A program made the translations under genes and the position numbers. A DNA stretch of 64,000 nucleotides from Flavobacteriales bacterium (lineage in GTDB: Bacteria; Bacteroidota; Bacteroidia; Flavobacteriales_E; Vicingaceae), in NCBI GenBank assembly GCA_002401955.1, contig NVUQ01000001.1, positions 62,001 through 126,000 of the forward strand, written 5' to 3'. Shown here one piece after another: positions 8,903-17,832 of this stretch. The notes beneath the pieces are model-generated. The model was given only the letters and a program-made list of their open reading frames with translations. It searched no databases and had not been told where the DNA came from. Position 1 is the first letter of the stretch. Every line of letters starts with the position of its first letter.

Positions 8903-9526
8903 ATGAAAGTAACAGTCCTAATATTAACGATTTTACTGAGCAATACAGTATTGTGTGGTCAGAAAATAAAAGACCTTGATGTTAATTTTATGTTGAGGGG
9001 TCAGATATATGCTGGATCTTCTATAGAGGATAAAAATGCTTTAGGAGGTTTTGCTTCTTCAAATCATACTCCTAAAAAGATAAGGTTAAGAGATGATTTT
9101 GAGAAAAATGGATTTTATATTAAAATTGACACTTCTAAAATAATTGTTCTTGCTGAGAAATATAATGGCTATAAACTTTATATTATTAATAAATCAAAAG
9201 ATATAGTAGAGCTTAATGCGTCTGACAGTAGGTTGTATATGATTGCTGAAGCATTTATTGATGGAAAGTGGAAACCAATTGAATATTTACCAAGTAGTTT
9301 TTGTGGGAATAGCTATCATAGAGTTTTAATTAACTCAAACGAATATTGGGATTTTGATGTGCCTAGATTTTCAGGGAAAATTAAAACCAAAATTAGATAT
9401 AGATTAGGGTTGGAAAACAATAAATATATTTATTCAAATGAAATTTCAGCAAGTATTAATAAGAAACAGTTAACCCAAAAACAAGGTTATAATTCAAAAG
9501 GGTTAATGGATCCATACATCGATTAA
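8903..9526 (+). CDS. Exported protein of unknown function
   Basis: The 207-residue protein begins one base after the anti-sigma gene stop and is therefore probably the last gene of the plug/sigma/anti-sigma operon. Residues 1-19 look like a signal peptide (hydrophobic core ILTILLSNTVLCG). The rest is predicted to be beta-rich and contains two cysteines apart from the signal region. No recognised domain. Its stop abuts the stop of the convergent glycosyltransferase gene with no gap and no obvious terminator. Function unknown. Confidence 0.7.
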   Translation: MKVTVLILTILLSNTVLCGQKIKDLDVNFMLRGQIYAGSSIEDKNALGGFASSNHTPKKIRLRDDFEKNGFYIKIDTSKIIVLAEKYNGYKLYIINKSKDIVELNASDSRLYMIAEAFIDGKWKPIEYLPSSFCGNSYHRVLINSNEYWDFDVPRFSGKIKTKIRYRLGLENNKYIYSNEISASINKKQLTQKQGYNSKGLMDPYID

Positions 9527-10642
9527 TTAAAATGCCCCAATAATTTTCTGATAACTATTTTCATTAGAATAATCTTGCAGTAAAATAGATTTTCGTTTTA
9601 CAAGATCTTGTTCAGAAAATTCAAATTTAAAAGTAGATTCAATGAGTTTTTTTAGTTCGTATATATCGTCTTCAATTAAACAAATGTTGCTTAAAGAAGT
9701 TCCTTGAACCATTTTAGAATTAACAATGCAGTGCCTGCCATTATAGAGTACATTTAGGAGTTTTAGTTTTAAACCTGTAGCTTGTTCGGTATACAATAAA
9801 TTTAGTTGAGCGTTGGCAATCAACTCATTCATTTCATTATCACTTGGATTTTCTATCAGCTCAATATTTTGATTTTTATCTATTATTTTAACTAACTCGG
9901 TAGAAGGATTTAATCCTGCTATCTTTAAAGGAATATCAGAATTTTGAAATAAATTTTGAATAATGAATTTCGCTGCATTTTTGTTTTCAGCTACACTCAA
10001 ATTTCCATGATACAACACATAATCACCTTTGCCTGGTTTTACGTTTACACTTTCGCCAGAATGAAAACTAGGAACAAAAACAATATTGTTGTTAGGGTAT
10101 TTTTTTTTGAAATAGTCTAAATCTGTTAATGAAACAACGCATGTTAAATTAGCATGTTTAATTATTGGTTCAAATTTCTCTAGTTTTTTAGCCTCTGAAT
10201 TATAATACTTTCGTTTAACTACATTTTTTTCAGCTATAGCTAAATGATGATAATAATCATGCTCAATGTTACTTTCTCTAAAAATCTTAAAACGAGTTGC
10301 AAACGCTTTATCGTCTAATAAAAAACAAGAATGTAAGCCTTCAAATAAAATCGGAAAATCATTGTTAAGTAGATTTTCTTTTAATGTTTTTGAGGTTCGG
10401 GATTTAACAATGTAAGGGGTAGAGGAGATTTGAGATTTAACACCTGTTTTTCTTTTGTAATAATTAACTGAGGAGCAGTATTTGTTCAGTTCTGACTGTT
10501 CTCCTCTTCCATATTCAAAACAATGTAAATGAATTTTTATGCCTTTACTATGAAAGTATTTGAGTTTATAGAAAACATCAATTACACCACCATAATTTGC
10601 TGGGTAAGGCACGTCAAACGATATGATGTTAATTTCAGTCAA
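9527..10642 (-). CDS. Glycosyltransferase (GT-B, GT4/GT1-like)
   Basis: The 371-residue protein has the GT-B pattern: an N-terminal acceptor domain beginning NIISFDVPYPANYGG and a C-terminal donor domain with YVLYHGNLSVAENKNAA and TGLKLKLLNVLYNG. It overlaps the upstream glycosyltransferase gene by 8 bp, so the two form a pair. Probably cytoplasmic and involved in surface-glycan assembly. Donor and acceptor cannot be stated. Confidence 0.82.
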   Translation of the reverse strand: MTEINIISFDVPYPANYGGVIDVFYKLKYFHSKGIKIHLHCFEYGRGEQSELNKYCSSVNYYKRKTGVKSQISSTPYIVKSRTSKTLKENLLNNDFPILFEGLHSCFLLDDKAFATRFKIFRESNIEHDYYHHLAIAEKNVVKRKYYNSEAKKLEKFEPIIKHANLTCVVSLTDLDYFKKKYPNNNIVFVPSFHSGESVNVKPGKGDYVLYHGNLSVAENKNAAKFIIQNLFQNSDIPLKIAGLNPSTELVKIIDKNQNIELIENPSDNEMNELIANAQLNLLYTEQATGLKLKLLNVLYNGRHCIVNSKMVQGTSLSNICLIEDDIYELKKLIESTFKFEFSEQDLVKRKSILLQDYSNENSYQKIIGAF

Positions 10643-11732
10643 AGAGGTTTGTAATTACGTGTTTTTCTTTTTCCCAATTTAGCTCTAAAGCAGCTTTCTT
10701 TGCATTTGCTTTCCAAACATTCATTTGCTGTTCGTTGCTTAGCATTGAGTTGATTTTTTCTGCAATATGTTTGGCATCGTGTTTTTCTATGGTTTCTCCA
10801 AGTTGATATTGGTTTACTAAGTTTTTCATTTCAGGCAAATAAGAAACTAAAACAGGCAGTTCTGCTTGTATGTAATTAAACAACTTGTTGGGTAAAGCAA
10901 ACCGATAATTTAACCCCATATCTTCTTCTAGGCTTAATCCTAAATCAGCTTGTTGGGTATATCCATGTAATTTTTCTAAAGGAATTTCTCCAAGCATTTT
11001 CACTTTTTCTTGTAAACTTAATGAAGTAATTAATTGTTCAATTTCATTAGAAACATCTCCATATCCAGCAATGTATAAAAAAGCGTTATCTATATATTGC
11101 ATGGCTTTTACCATATATTCAATACCTCTATTTACATTTATTGCTCCTTGGTAAATCAAAATTTTCTTCCCTTCAATTTTTATGTTTTCTACATCAACTG
11201 AGTTTTTGTTAAGTGCAGGAACATTTCTTAAGAGTTTTACATCAATATTGTATTCTTGTTTAAATAGCTCAGCAATAGAGGGGCTAACAGTTAAAACGTG
11301 TTTTAATTTTGGTAAGATGTTTCGTTCAATCCGTTTCCAAAATTGTTGCACTTTTGGTCTGTTAACCAATTCTGGAACTTCAGTAAAATACTCATGACTA
11401 TCAAAAACAAGTTGTTTGTTTTTCCATTTAGCAACAATATAGTTTGCCCATAAAGTGTCTAAATCATTACTCCAAAGTGCATCGGTTTTTGTAAAAAGTA
11501 AAAAGAAAAATAATCGAATGTTGTAGTTAGCGTAAAATAAAGGACCTTTATTAAACCAAAGTTTAAATCTTTTTGTTTGATATGTACGGGTTACATTTTT
11601 ACTGTGAGGAAGTATTCTACCGACTAATAAAACACTAAAATTAAGCTCTAGTAAGGTGTTACAAATTTTATCTACACGTTGATCGGTAGATAAATCGTTG
11701 GTTACAGAAATTATAATGTTGCGTTTTGTCAT
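10635..11732 (-). CDS. Glycosyltransferase family 4-like
   Basis: The 365-residue GT-B enzyme has an N-terminal domain typical of GT4 (SVTNDLSTDQRVDKICNTL, then FDSHEYFTEVPEL) and a donor-binding C-terminal half with YQGAINVNRGIEYMVKAM and the LPNKLFNYIQAELPVL motif near the nucleotide-sugar site. First gene of the minus-strand pair, with a -7 promoter box 26 bp upstream. Sugar specificity unknown. Confidence 0.87.
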   Translation of the reverse strand: MTKRNIIISVTNDLSTDQRVDKICNTLLELNFSVLLVGRILPHSKNVTRTYQTKRFKLWFNKGPLFYANYNIRLFFFLLFTKTDALWSNDLDTLWANYIVAKWKNKQLVFDSHEYFTEVPELVNRPKVQQFWKRIERNILPKLKHVLTVSPSIAELFKQEYNIDVKLLRNVPALNKNSVDVENIKIEGKKILIYQGAINVNRGIEYMVKAMQYIDNAFLYIAGYGDVSNEIEQLITSLSLQEKVKMLGEIPLEKLHGYTQQADLGLSLEEDMGLNYRFALPNKLFNYIQAELPVLVSYLPEMKNLVNQYQLGETIEKHDAKHIAEKINSMLSNEQQMNVWKANAKKAALELNWEKEKHVITNLFD

Positions 11733-11757
11733 TCAGCGTAAAAATAACTCATAAATA

Positions 11758-11765
11758 CAAACCTA
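11758..11765 (-). promoter_or_regulatory. Candidate -7 promoter box for the glycosyltransferase pair
   Basis: On the minus strand the sequence reads TAGGTTTG, a match to TAnnTTTG, 26 bases before the start at 11732. No TTG box was found at standard distance. Confidence 0.4.
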
Positions 11766-11824
11766 TCAACAATAGGATATGAATATTATTTTAATAGACT
11801 TAAAGAATATGAATAGGATTAAAA

Positions 11825-11832
11825 TAAATTTG
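11825..11832 (+). promoter_or_regulatory. Candidate -7 promoter box for ddl
   Basis: TAAATTTG matches TAnnTTTG and lies 22 bases before the ddl ATG. It would drive ddl and the closely following aminotransferase gene. No clear -33 TTG. Confidence 0.4.
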
Positions 11833-11854
11833 ATATAGAATAAGTTTTATAGGT

Positions 11855-12826
11855 ATGAAAAACATTGCGATAATAGAAGGCGGATACAGTCACGAGAAAA
11901 TAATTTCTTTACAAAGTGCTGAAATGGTTTATCAGCATATTGATAGAGAAAAATATAATCCGATTAAAGTTAGGATAGATAAGCAAGGTTGGTTTGCTTT
12001 TGATGGTGATGAAAAAGTAGAGATAGACCGAACAGATTTTTCATTTAATAATATTAAATTTGAAATTGCTTTTATTGTAATACATGGTACTCCTGGTGAG
12101 GATGGGAAATTGCAGGCTTATTTTGATATGTTGGACATTCCTTATTCCACTTGTAGTCATTTGGCGGCAACCCTTACATTTAATAAGTTTGTTTGTAACC
12201 AGTACTTAAAAACTTTTGGAATTAAAGTGGCTAATGCGATTTTAGTTCGTGAAAATGAGCCTGTTAATACTGCTAACATTGTAGCAAAAGTTGGTTTACC
12301 TTGTTTTGTAAAACCTAATGATGGTGGTAGCAGTTTTGGGATTACTAAAGTGCAAAATGAAAGTGAATTAAAACAAGCTGTTGAAGTAGCTTTAGAACAC
12401 GGAACTCAAGCAATAGTTGAAAGTTTTATGGAGGGAAGAGAAGTTACCAATGGAATTTATCGAAATAAAGATGGCTTTGTTGCATTACCAATTACAGAAA
12501 TAGTTACTACTAACGATTTCTTTGATTTTGATGCTAAATATAAAGGAGAATCGGATGAAATTACTCCAGCAGATTTAACTGAAGAGATGAATGCTAAAGT
12601 AAAATCGGTTACTCAACAAATAGTTGAATTGTTAGATATGAATGGTATTGCTCGTGCAGATTATATCATACAGAACGGAGAACCTTATTTAATAGAAATT
12701 AACACCGTTCCTGGATTATCTAAAGAAAGTTTAATACCTCAAATGGCGGCTCACGAAGGTATTCCTTTACAACAATTGTTTAATGAGGTGTTGGAGGTAG
12801 CTATAAAAAAATACAGGTGTATTTAA
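11855..12826 (+). CDS. ddl: D-alanine--D-alanine ligase
   Basis: The 323-residue ATP-grasp enzyme joins two D-Ala molecules for peptidoglycan precursor synthesis in the cytoplasm. The N-terminal domain contains the Ddl-type FIVIHGTPGEDGKLQAYFD and LPYSTCS-like region. The ATP-grasp core shows CFVKPNDGGSSFGITKV (P-loop-like glycine loop), EGREVTNG, and the Mg-binding C-terminal YLIEINTVPGLSKESLIPQ. Length is near the family norm. It is followed after 15 bp by a sugar aminotransferase gene. Confidence 0.93.
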   Translation: MKNIAIIEGGYSHEKIISLQSAEMVYQHIDREKYNPIKVRIDKQGWFAFDGDEKVEIDRTDFSFNNIKFEIAFIVIHGTPGEDGKLQAYFDMLDIPYSTCSHLAATLTFNKFVCNQYLKTFGIKVANAILVRENEPVNTANIVAKVGLPCFVKPNDGGSSFGITKVQNESELKQAVEVALEHGTQAIVESFMEGREVTNGIYRNKDGFVALPITEIVTTNDFFDFDAKYKGESDEITPADLTEEMNAKVKSVTQQIVELLDMNGIARADYIIQNGEPYLIEINTVPGLSKESLIPQMAAHEGIPLQQLFNEVLEVAIKKYRCI

Positions 12827-12841
12827 TGAATAAAATAAAAA

Positions 12842-13966
12842 ATGATTCCATTTAACAAACAGCATTTAACAGGCAAGGAAATTCAATATATAGAAGAAGC
12901 TGTTCATTCTGGGAAAATAGCTGGAAACGGAAGTTTTACAGAAAAGTGTCATAATTTTTTTGAGAAAAAATATGGGTTTAAAAAGTGTTTTTTAACCACC
13001 TCATGCACGGATGCATTAGAAATGACAGCTATTTTAATGGATTTAAAACAGGGAGATGAAGTGATTATGCCCTCTTACACTTTTGTATCTACCGCTAATG
13101 CATTTGTGTTGAGAGGAGCAAAAATTGTATTTGTTGACAGTTGTCCTAACAATCCTAATTTAGATTATACACTACTTGAGGGTTTAATCAATTCTAAAAC
13201 TAAAGCCATTGTTGTAGTTCATTATGCTGGACTTGCTTGTGATATGGATGCCATTATGAGTATTGCAGACAAACATAAATTGTTCGTTGTAGAAGATGCC
13301 GCTCAAGCTGTTGATTCTTATTACAAAGGAAAACCTTTGGGTGGTATTGGTCATTTTGGTACTTTTTCATTTCATGAAACTAAGAATGTAAGTTGTGGAG
13401 AAGGAGGAATGTTAGTTGTTAACGATGAGAAGTTTTGTTCGCGTGCAGAAATAATTTGGGAGAAAGGAACAAATAGGACAGCATTTTTTAGAGGGGAAAT
13501 AGATGAGTATGGGTGGGTAGATATTGGTTCTTCGTTTTTGCCTTCTGAAATAACTGCAGCTTTTCTTCTTGCTCAATTAGAAAGTTTAGATAAAATACAG
13601 GATGTAAGAAAACGTATTTGGACGAATTATTATGATGAGTTCGAAAATATGGAGGAGGATTTAGATGTAAGATTACCATTTACTACAAATTATGCTACAA
13701 ACAATGCTCAAATGTTTTATTTAATTTGTTCGTCTAAAGAAAAAAGGTTAGGACTTATTAGTGCGTTGAAAAAAGAAAGAATTGCTTCTGCTTTTCATTA
13801 TTTACCTCTTCATAAGAGTCCTTTTTATCAAAAAAAACATGATGGTCGAAATCTTCCAAATTGCGAAAATTTTTCCAATTGTTTGATAAGGCTCCCTTTA
13901 TATTTTTCATTATCTATAGATGATCAATTAAAGATTATAGAGGTAGTTAAATCTTATGTGAAATAA
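12842..13966 (+). CDS. rffA: dTDP-4-amino-4,6-dideoxygalactose transaminase (WecE/RffA type)
   Basis: The 374-residue PLP enzyme of the DegT/DnrJ/EryC1 sugar aminotransferase family shows the WecE-like start MIPFNKQHLTGKE, then LTTSCTDALEM (50-60), the PLP-contacting EDAAQA (151-156), and the Schiff-base lysine K181 in SFHETKN. The family converts dTDP-4-keto-6-deoxyglucose to dTDP-Fuc4N (TDP-4-amino-4,6-dideoxygalactose). It lies 15 bp after ddl, probably in one transcript, and close to the large polysaccharide locus that may use the product. The exact substrate is inferred from similarity to WecE. Confidence 0.85.
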   Translation: MIPFNKQHLTGKEIQYIEEAVHSGKIAGNGSFTEKCHNFFEKKYGFKKCFLTTSCTDALEMTAILMDLKQGDEVIMPSYTFVSTANAFVLRGAKIVFVDSCPNNPNLDYTLLEGLINSKTKAIVVVHYAGLACDMDAIMSIADKHKLFVVEDAAQAVDSYYKGKPLGGIGHFGTFSFHETKNVSCGEGGMLVVNDEKFCSRAEIIWEKGTNRTAFFRGEIDEYGWVDIGSSFLPSEITAAFLLAQLESLDKIQDVRKRIWTNYYDEFENMEEDLDVRLPFTTNYATNNAQMFYLICSSKEKRLGLISALKKERIASAFHYLPLHKSPFYQKKHDGRNLPNCENFSNCLIRLPLYFSLSIDDQLKIIEVVKSYVK

Positions 13967-14032
13967 TATTCGGAGTCTTTGGATACTGGTTTTTACTTAT
14001 AAAGAAAAACTTATCTCCAGATTTAGAATCAT

Positions 14033-14605
14033 TTATTGAGATAAAAAAGTAACCAATTTTTTCACGGCTTTTCCTCTATGACTAATTTTATTTTTCTCTT
14101 CCATACTCATTTCAGAAAAAGTGATATTATAGCCTTCAGGTTTAAAAATAGGATCATAACCAAACCCTTCTAAACCACTTTTTTTTGTTGTGATTTCACC
14201 TTTTGCAACCCCTTCTAATAAAGTTTCTTTTCCATCAATAATTAATGCAATAACAGTTTTAAATTGTGCGTTTCTGTTTTCAATATTTTCTAATTTATCT
14301 AATACTTTTTCCATATTAGCTTCAGCAGATTTATGTTCGCCAGCATAGCGTGCAGAGTATATTCCGGGTTCACCATTTAAACTTTCAATTTCTAAACCAG
14401 TATCATCTGCAAAGCAGTTGTGGCCAAAATTATCAAATACATATTTTGCTTTTTGTAAAGCATTACCGGCTATTGTGTTTGATGTTTCAGGAATATCCTC
14501 GTTACATTTAATATCATCTAAACTCAATATATTTAAAGAGTCTGGTAAAAGGGCTTTAATTTCTTTGATTTTATTTTTGTTGTTTGTTGCGAAAACGAGT
14601 TTCAT
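14033..14605 (-). CDS. rdgB: XTP/dITP diphosphatase (RdgB/HAM1)
   Basis: The enzyme hydrolyses ITP, dITP and XTP to monophosphates and keeps deaminated purines out of nucleic acids. I chose the ATG at 14605 because the family begins [15 protein letters not shown]; an upstream in-frame ATG at 14635 would add 10 non-conserved residues and lies inside the candidate promoter. Motifs present: [35 protein letters not shown] (catalytic Asp pair), GFGYDPIF and SHRGKA near the C-terminus. The product is 190 residues, normal for RdgB. Confidence 0.94.
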   Translation of the reverse strand: MKLVFATNNKNKIKEIKALLPDSLNILSLDDIKCNEDIPETSNTIAGNALQKAKYVFDNFGHNCFADDTGLEIESLNGEPGIYSARYAGEHKSAEANMEKVLDKLENIENRNAQFKTVIALIIDGKETLLEGVAKGEITTKKSGLEGFGYDPIFKPEGYNITFSEMSMEEKNKISHRGKAVKKLVTFLSQ

Positions 14606-14632
14606 AATATTTGAAATGATTATTAGATTTTT

Positions 14633-14640
14633 CAAATATA
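14633..14640 (-). promoter_or_regulatory. Candidate -7 promoter box for rdgB (decides start)
   Basis: The minus-strand sequence TATATTTG matches TAnnTTTG and lies about 28 bases before the preferred rdgB ATG at 14605. It overlaps the alternative start at 14635, which argues for the shorter protein. Confidence 0.5.
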
Positions 14641-14653
14641 AGATCTGTTTAAT

Positions 14654-14661
14654 TAGATTTG
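14654..14661 (+). promoter_or_regulatory. Candidate -7 promoter box for the 14699 membrane protein gene
   Basis: TAGATTTG matches TAnnTTTG and lies 37 bases before the ATG at 14699. It is back to back with the rdgB box, so this is a compact divergent promoter region. Confidence 0.4.
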
Positions 14662-14698
14662 TATAATAAAAATAACATTTCTAGATTATTAAGAATAC

Positions 14699-16039
14699 AT
14701 GGAGACGAATATTCCTGAAATATGGGCTTATGATTATATATTAGCATTTTTATATATTCTTATAATTTATGTAATCTCTCATGCGTATACTATAAATAAG
14801 AAGAGAACAGATTCAACCTACAAGCATTTTATGCTGGCATTAACAGTTAAACTTTTTGGCGGGATAGGATTTCTACTCTTGTCGGTTTATTATTGGAAGG
14901 GAGGGGATACATTTACCTATTATAATACAGCTGATGGACTTACAAGCCTGTTTTTAGAGGATTTTATAGTGGCATTTAAAATTCTATTTACGTCATCAGA
15001 TAATATTATATGGGAACGGTACAGTTTCGCTGATTGGCATCATAATTTCCTTAGTGATAATGCATCATTTACAGTAATTAAAATCACTTCAATTATTAAT
15101 TTATTGTGTTTTAGATCTTATGTTGCTACAACTGTAATATATTCAAGTTTGTCATTTTTAGGTGTATGGAATATGTATTATGTTTTTTGTAAAAAATATC
15201 CTCATTTAAAAAAATCATTGGTTCTCGCATTTTTCTTTATTCCTTCTGTAATATTATGGGGATCCGGAATTTTAAAAGATACAATAACAATTGCAGCAAT
15301 TGGGTGGTTGATTTATGCGTTTATGAATATTGTAATATTTAAGAGAAAGAGAATGTTAAGTTTAGTTTTAATTATTATTGCTACCATGTCAATTGCACTT
15401 TTGAAACCTTATATTCTATATGTTCTGTATCCTTGCTTATTTATATGGGTACAATCAAACCTTAAATCTTTAATAACGAGTAACCTTCTTAGATATTTAA
15501 CTGCACCAGTGGTTGCGATAACACTGATAGCCAGTTCCTTTTTTCTATCAAAAAAACTTTCAGAAAATGCAGGGAAATATAATATAAATAAAATCGAAGC
15601 AACCCTAGAGGGCTTTCAATCATGGCATACATTAGTAAATGAAACTAAAAACCAATCAGGTTATACGCTTGGGGATATGGATTTTAGTACTACTGGGTTG
15701 ATTTTGAAAATACCAGCATCAATTAATGTGACATTTTTCAGACCTTACTTGTGGGAGGTGAGAAATGCCTCAACTCTTTTAGGGGCATTTGAAGCAATTG
15801 TTTTGACTCTCTATTCCCTTTGGTTAGTATTAAAATTTAGACTGAAGTTATTTAGATTGATTTTTAGGAATAAAGATATTTTGTTTTTATTGATTTTTGC
15901 CTTAATTTTTGGAGTAGTAGTGGGGATCAGTTCTTATAATTTTGGAGCACTTTCTAGGTATAAAATGCCGGCACAAATGTTTTATGTTATAGCGCTTATT
16001 TTGATTTATGATAAGCAAGCTAAAAAGGAGTTAGTTTAA
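14699..16039 (+). CDS. Polytopic membrane protein of unknown function
   Basis: The 446-residue protein has about eight to ten hydrophobic membrane segments (for example 12-32, 48-66, 134-158, 173-190, 192-215, 219-240, 266-288, 352-378, 395-415, 420-440) separated by short charged loops. A soluble loop of about 60 residues with Trp/His lies near 85-120 and another near 290-340. The layout resembles O-antigen polymerases/ligases or GT-C proteins, but no diagnostic motif was recognised. It is convergent with and overlaps by 9 bp the transglutaminase-like gene at the edge of the polysaccharide locus. A role in glycan polymerisation or ligation is possible but unproven. Confidence 0.7.
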   Translation: METNIPEIWAYDYILAFLYILIIYVISHAYTINKKRTDSTYKHFMLALTVKLFGGIGFLLLSVYYWKGGDTFTYYNTADGLTSLFLEDFIVAFKILFTSSDNIIWERYSFADWHHNFLSDNASFTVIKITSIINLLCFRSYVATTVIYSSLSFLGVWNMYYVFCKKYPHLKKSLVLAFFFIPSVILWGSGILKDTITIAAIGWLIYAFMNIVIFKRKRMLSLVLIIIATMSIALLKPYILYVLYPCLFIWVQSNLKSLITSNLLRYLTAPVVAITLIASSFFLSKKLSENAGKYNINKIEATLEGFQSWHTLVNETKNQSGYTLGDMDFSTTGLILKIPASINVTFFRPYLWEVRNASTLLGAFEAIVLTLYSLWLVLKFRLKLFRLIFRNKDILFLLIFALIFGVVVGISSYNFGALSRYKMPAQMFYVIALILIYDKQAKKELV

Positions 16040-16711
16040 TATAAGCATGAATATTAAAAGTGTGAAAATCTGTATAGATATTATCCCAAACGCTTTTATC
16101 AAATAAGGAGATTCAAAAAAGTAAATGATAAAATTTGGTAATTTAACCTTAGAATAAGGTTTCAAAAGATTGATTTTGTAAAACAATTTTATTCTACAAA
16201 AATCTAGGTAGGGATTATTAGGATAATCATTTGGATAAGAAAGAATATTTTCAGTTGGAATTGTTGCAACCGCTTGATCTTTTAATAAAGTTGAAGGGTC
16301 ATAATGTCCATCAAACATGTACCAACTATTTTTATATTTGTGTTCAATTAAAACATGCTGCCATTCTTTTCTAAACATATAAATACGCCTAGCTTTTACA
16401 CCTCCTAAATGGAATAACTTTATAGTAACTCGTGCATTTTCTCCACAAAAACCATAATTGTCTTTTAATATTTGAGATGCGGTATGACGTAAAAGAGGTC
16501 TTTTTTTATTGATTAAGGATTCTTCGTATCTGATGGTTTTTTGTAGGTAGTTTTTAATTTTAATTAAATCTTGAATAGAGTCTATTTTTGGTTTACCAAC
16601 AATTGTATTGAGAATACTTTTTAGAAAAATGACCTCTTGTATCTCTTTTATTACATAATAAAGAAATACAACCCCTAACAGACTTAATATGGTCAATTGC
16701 ATCAATCCCAT
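16031..16711 (-). CDS. Transglutaminase-like membrane-anchored protein
   Basis: The 226-residue protein has a membrane segment at each end (about 5-22 and 205-225) and a central transglutaminase-like domain. The papain-type triad can be assigned: C89 in YGFCGENAR, H119 in EWQHVLIEH and D134 in MFDGHYDPS. Family members are peptidases or acyltransferases; the substrate here is unknown. It is the last gene of the minus-strand glycan block, one base after a glycosyltransferase gene, which suggests it acts on a glycan-linked or cell-surface substrate. Confidence 0.75.
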   Translation of the reverse strand: MGLMQLTILSLLGVVFLYYVIKEIQEVIFLKSILNTIVGKPKIDSIQDLIKIKNYLQKTIRYEESLINKKRPLLRHTASQILKDNYGFCGENARVTIKLFHLGGVKARRIYMFRKEWQHVLIEHKYKNSWYMFDGHYDPSTLLKDQAVATIPTENILSYPNDYPNNPYLDFCRIKLFYKINLLKPYSKVKLPNFIIYFFESPYLIKAFGIISIQIFTLLIFMLILN

Positions 16712-16712
16712 T

Positions 16713-17795
16713 CTAAGCTTTGAATTGTTTTATAAAGGATGAAAAATGCTGACTATGTGCTATCACAGAATAATTATTAATTATAGTCTCTCTTCCCTTT
16801 TTACCATATTTAGTTCTAAGTTCTTTAGAAAGAATCATACTTGTTAAGTATTCTTTCCATTCATTATCGGTTTTTGCTAAATACCCATTTATATCATGTT
16901 CTATTATTCTTGTATTTACACCTACTGGAGAAATAATACAAGGAATTTCTAGAGCCATATATTGTAATGCTTTAAAACCACATTTCCCCTTAGCCCATTC
17001 GTTATCTAATAAGGGCATAATTCCAATATCAAGGTTTAGTAAATCATTAATCTCTTGTTCTTTATTCCACGGTATATAAGTGAAATTTAACTTTTTAAAT
17101 TGGGGCTTTTGATTGGAAATTACCACAAAATTAAAACGCAGTTTTTCTTGTAGTTCGAACAGAACATCTTCTATCTCATATAAATATTTAATAGTAGAAT
17201 GAGTTCCTGTCCAACCAATAGTAACATCATCATTTCTATGTTCCTTAATCTGGCTATCGGTTATTTGAGTGTCTATTGTTGTAGGCATGTAAGCCACATT
17301 TGTATTATGTTGTTTGGCAAAGTCCATTAAAAAATGATTCCCGCAAAGGATTAATGACGACCATCTACAAATAGAAGCTACTTTTGAATGTCTTTTAATT
17401 TTAGAGACAAAATGATTGGTGTCTGATGTGTTCTCTAGCCAAATGGCATCATCAAAATCGTAAATAATTTTTTTCTTTAAAACTTTTGCTATAATCCATT
17501 CAAAAATAGGGGGGCCAATAGGGCTAGCCTCTCTATGAATAAAAACTAGATTAAAACCACTTAATTGAAACATTAAGAAAAATCGTTTTAAAAATGCAAG
17601 AAAAATACCCGAACTCTTTAATAATATTTTTCCAGGTTGATAAATTAGATTGTAATCTTTATCCGTTAAAAAAGGGAAGATAGAAGTCGCATATTGCTCT
17701 TCTTGAAGAAAAGTCAAATATTGCTCAAATCTGAAACGTTGACTTGGAGCTATTCCTTTTGGATAAGGAACAATAAAAGCGATTTTATTTTTCAT
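16713..17795 (-). CDS. Glycosyltransferase family 4
   Basis: The 360-residue GT-B protein begins KIAFIVPYPKGIAPSQRFRFEQYL, a common start of polysaccharide-locus GT4 enzymes. The donor half contains IGWTGTHSTIKYL, GIMPLLDNEWAKGKCGFKALQYMA and an EIPCIISPVG segment that contacts the nucleotide sugar. It follows the 17833 glycosyltransferase gene in the minus-strand block. Specificity unknown. Confidence 0.88.
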   Translation of the reverse strand: MKNKIAFIVPYPKGIAPSQRFRFEQYLTFLQEEQYATSIFPFLTDKDYNLIYQPGKILLKSSGIFLAFLKRFFLMFQLSGFNLVFIHREASPIGPPIFEWIIAKVLKKKIIYDFDDAIWLENTSDTNHFVSKIKRHSKVASICRWSSLILCGNHFLMDFAKQHNTNVAYMPTTIDTQITDSQIKEHRNDDVTIGWTGTHSTIKYLYEIEDVLFELQEKLRFNFVVISNQKPQFKKLNFTYIPWNKEQEINDLLNLDIGIMPLLDNEWAKGKCGFKALQYMALEIPCIISPVGVNTRIIEHDINGYLAKTDNEWKEYLTSMILSKELRTKYGKKGRETIINNYSVIAHSQHFSSFIKQFKA

Positions 17796-17832
17796 TTTCT
17801 AATCTTACAACTATTAGTTGTCAGCAATAAAA

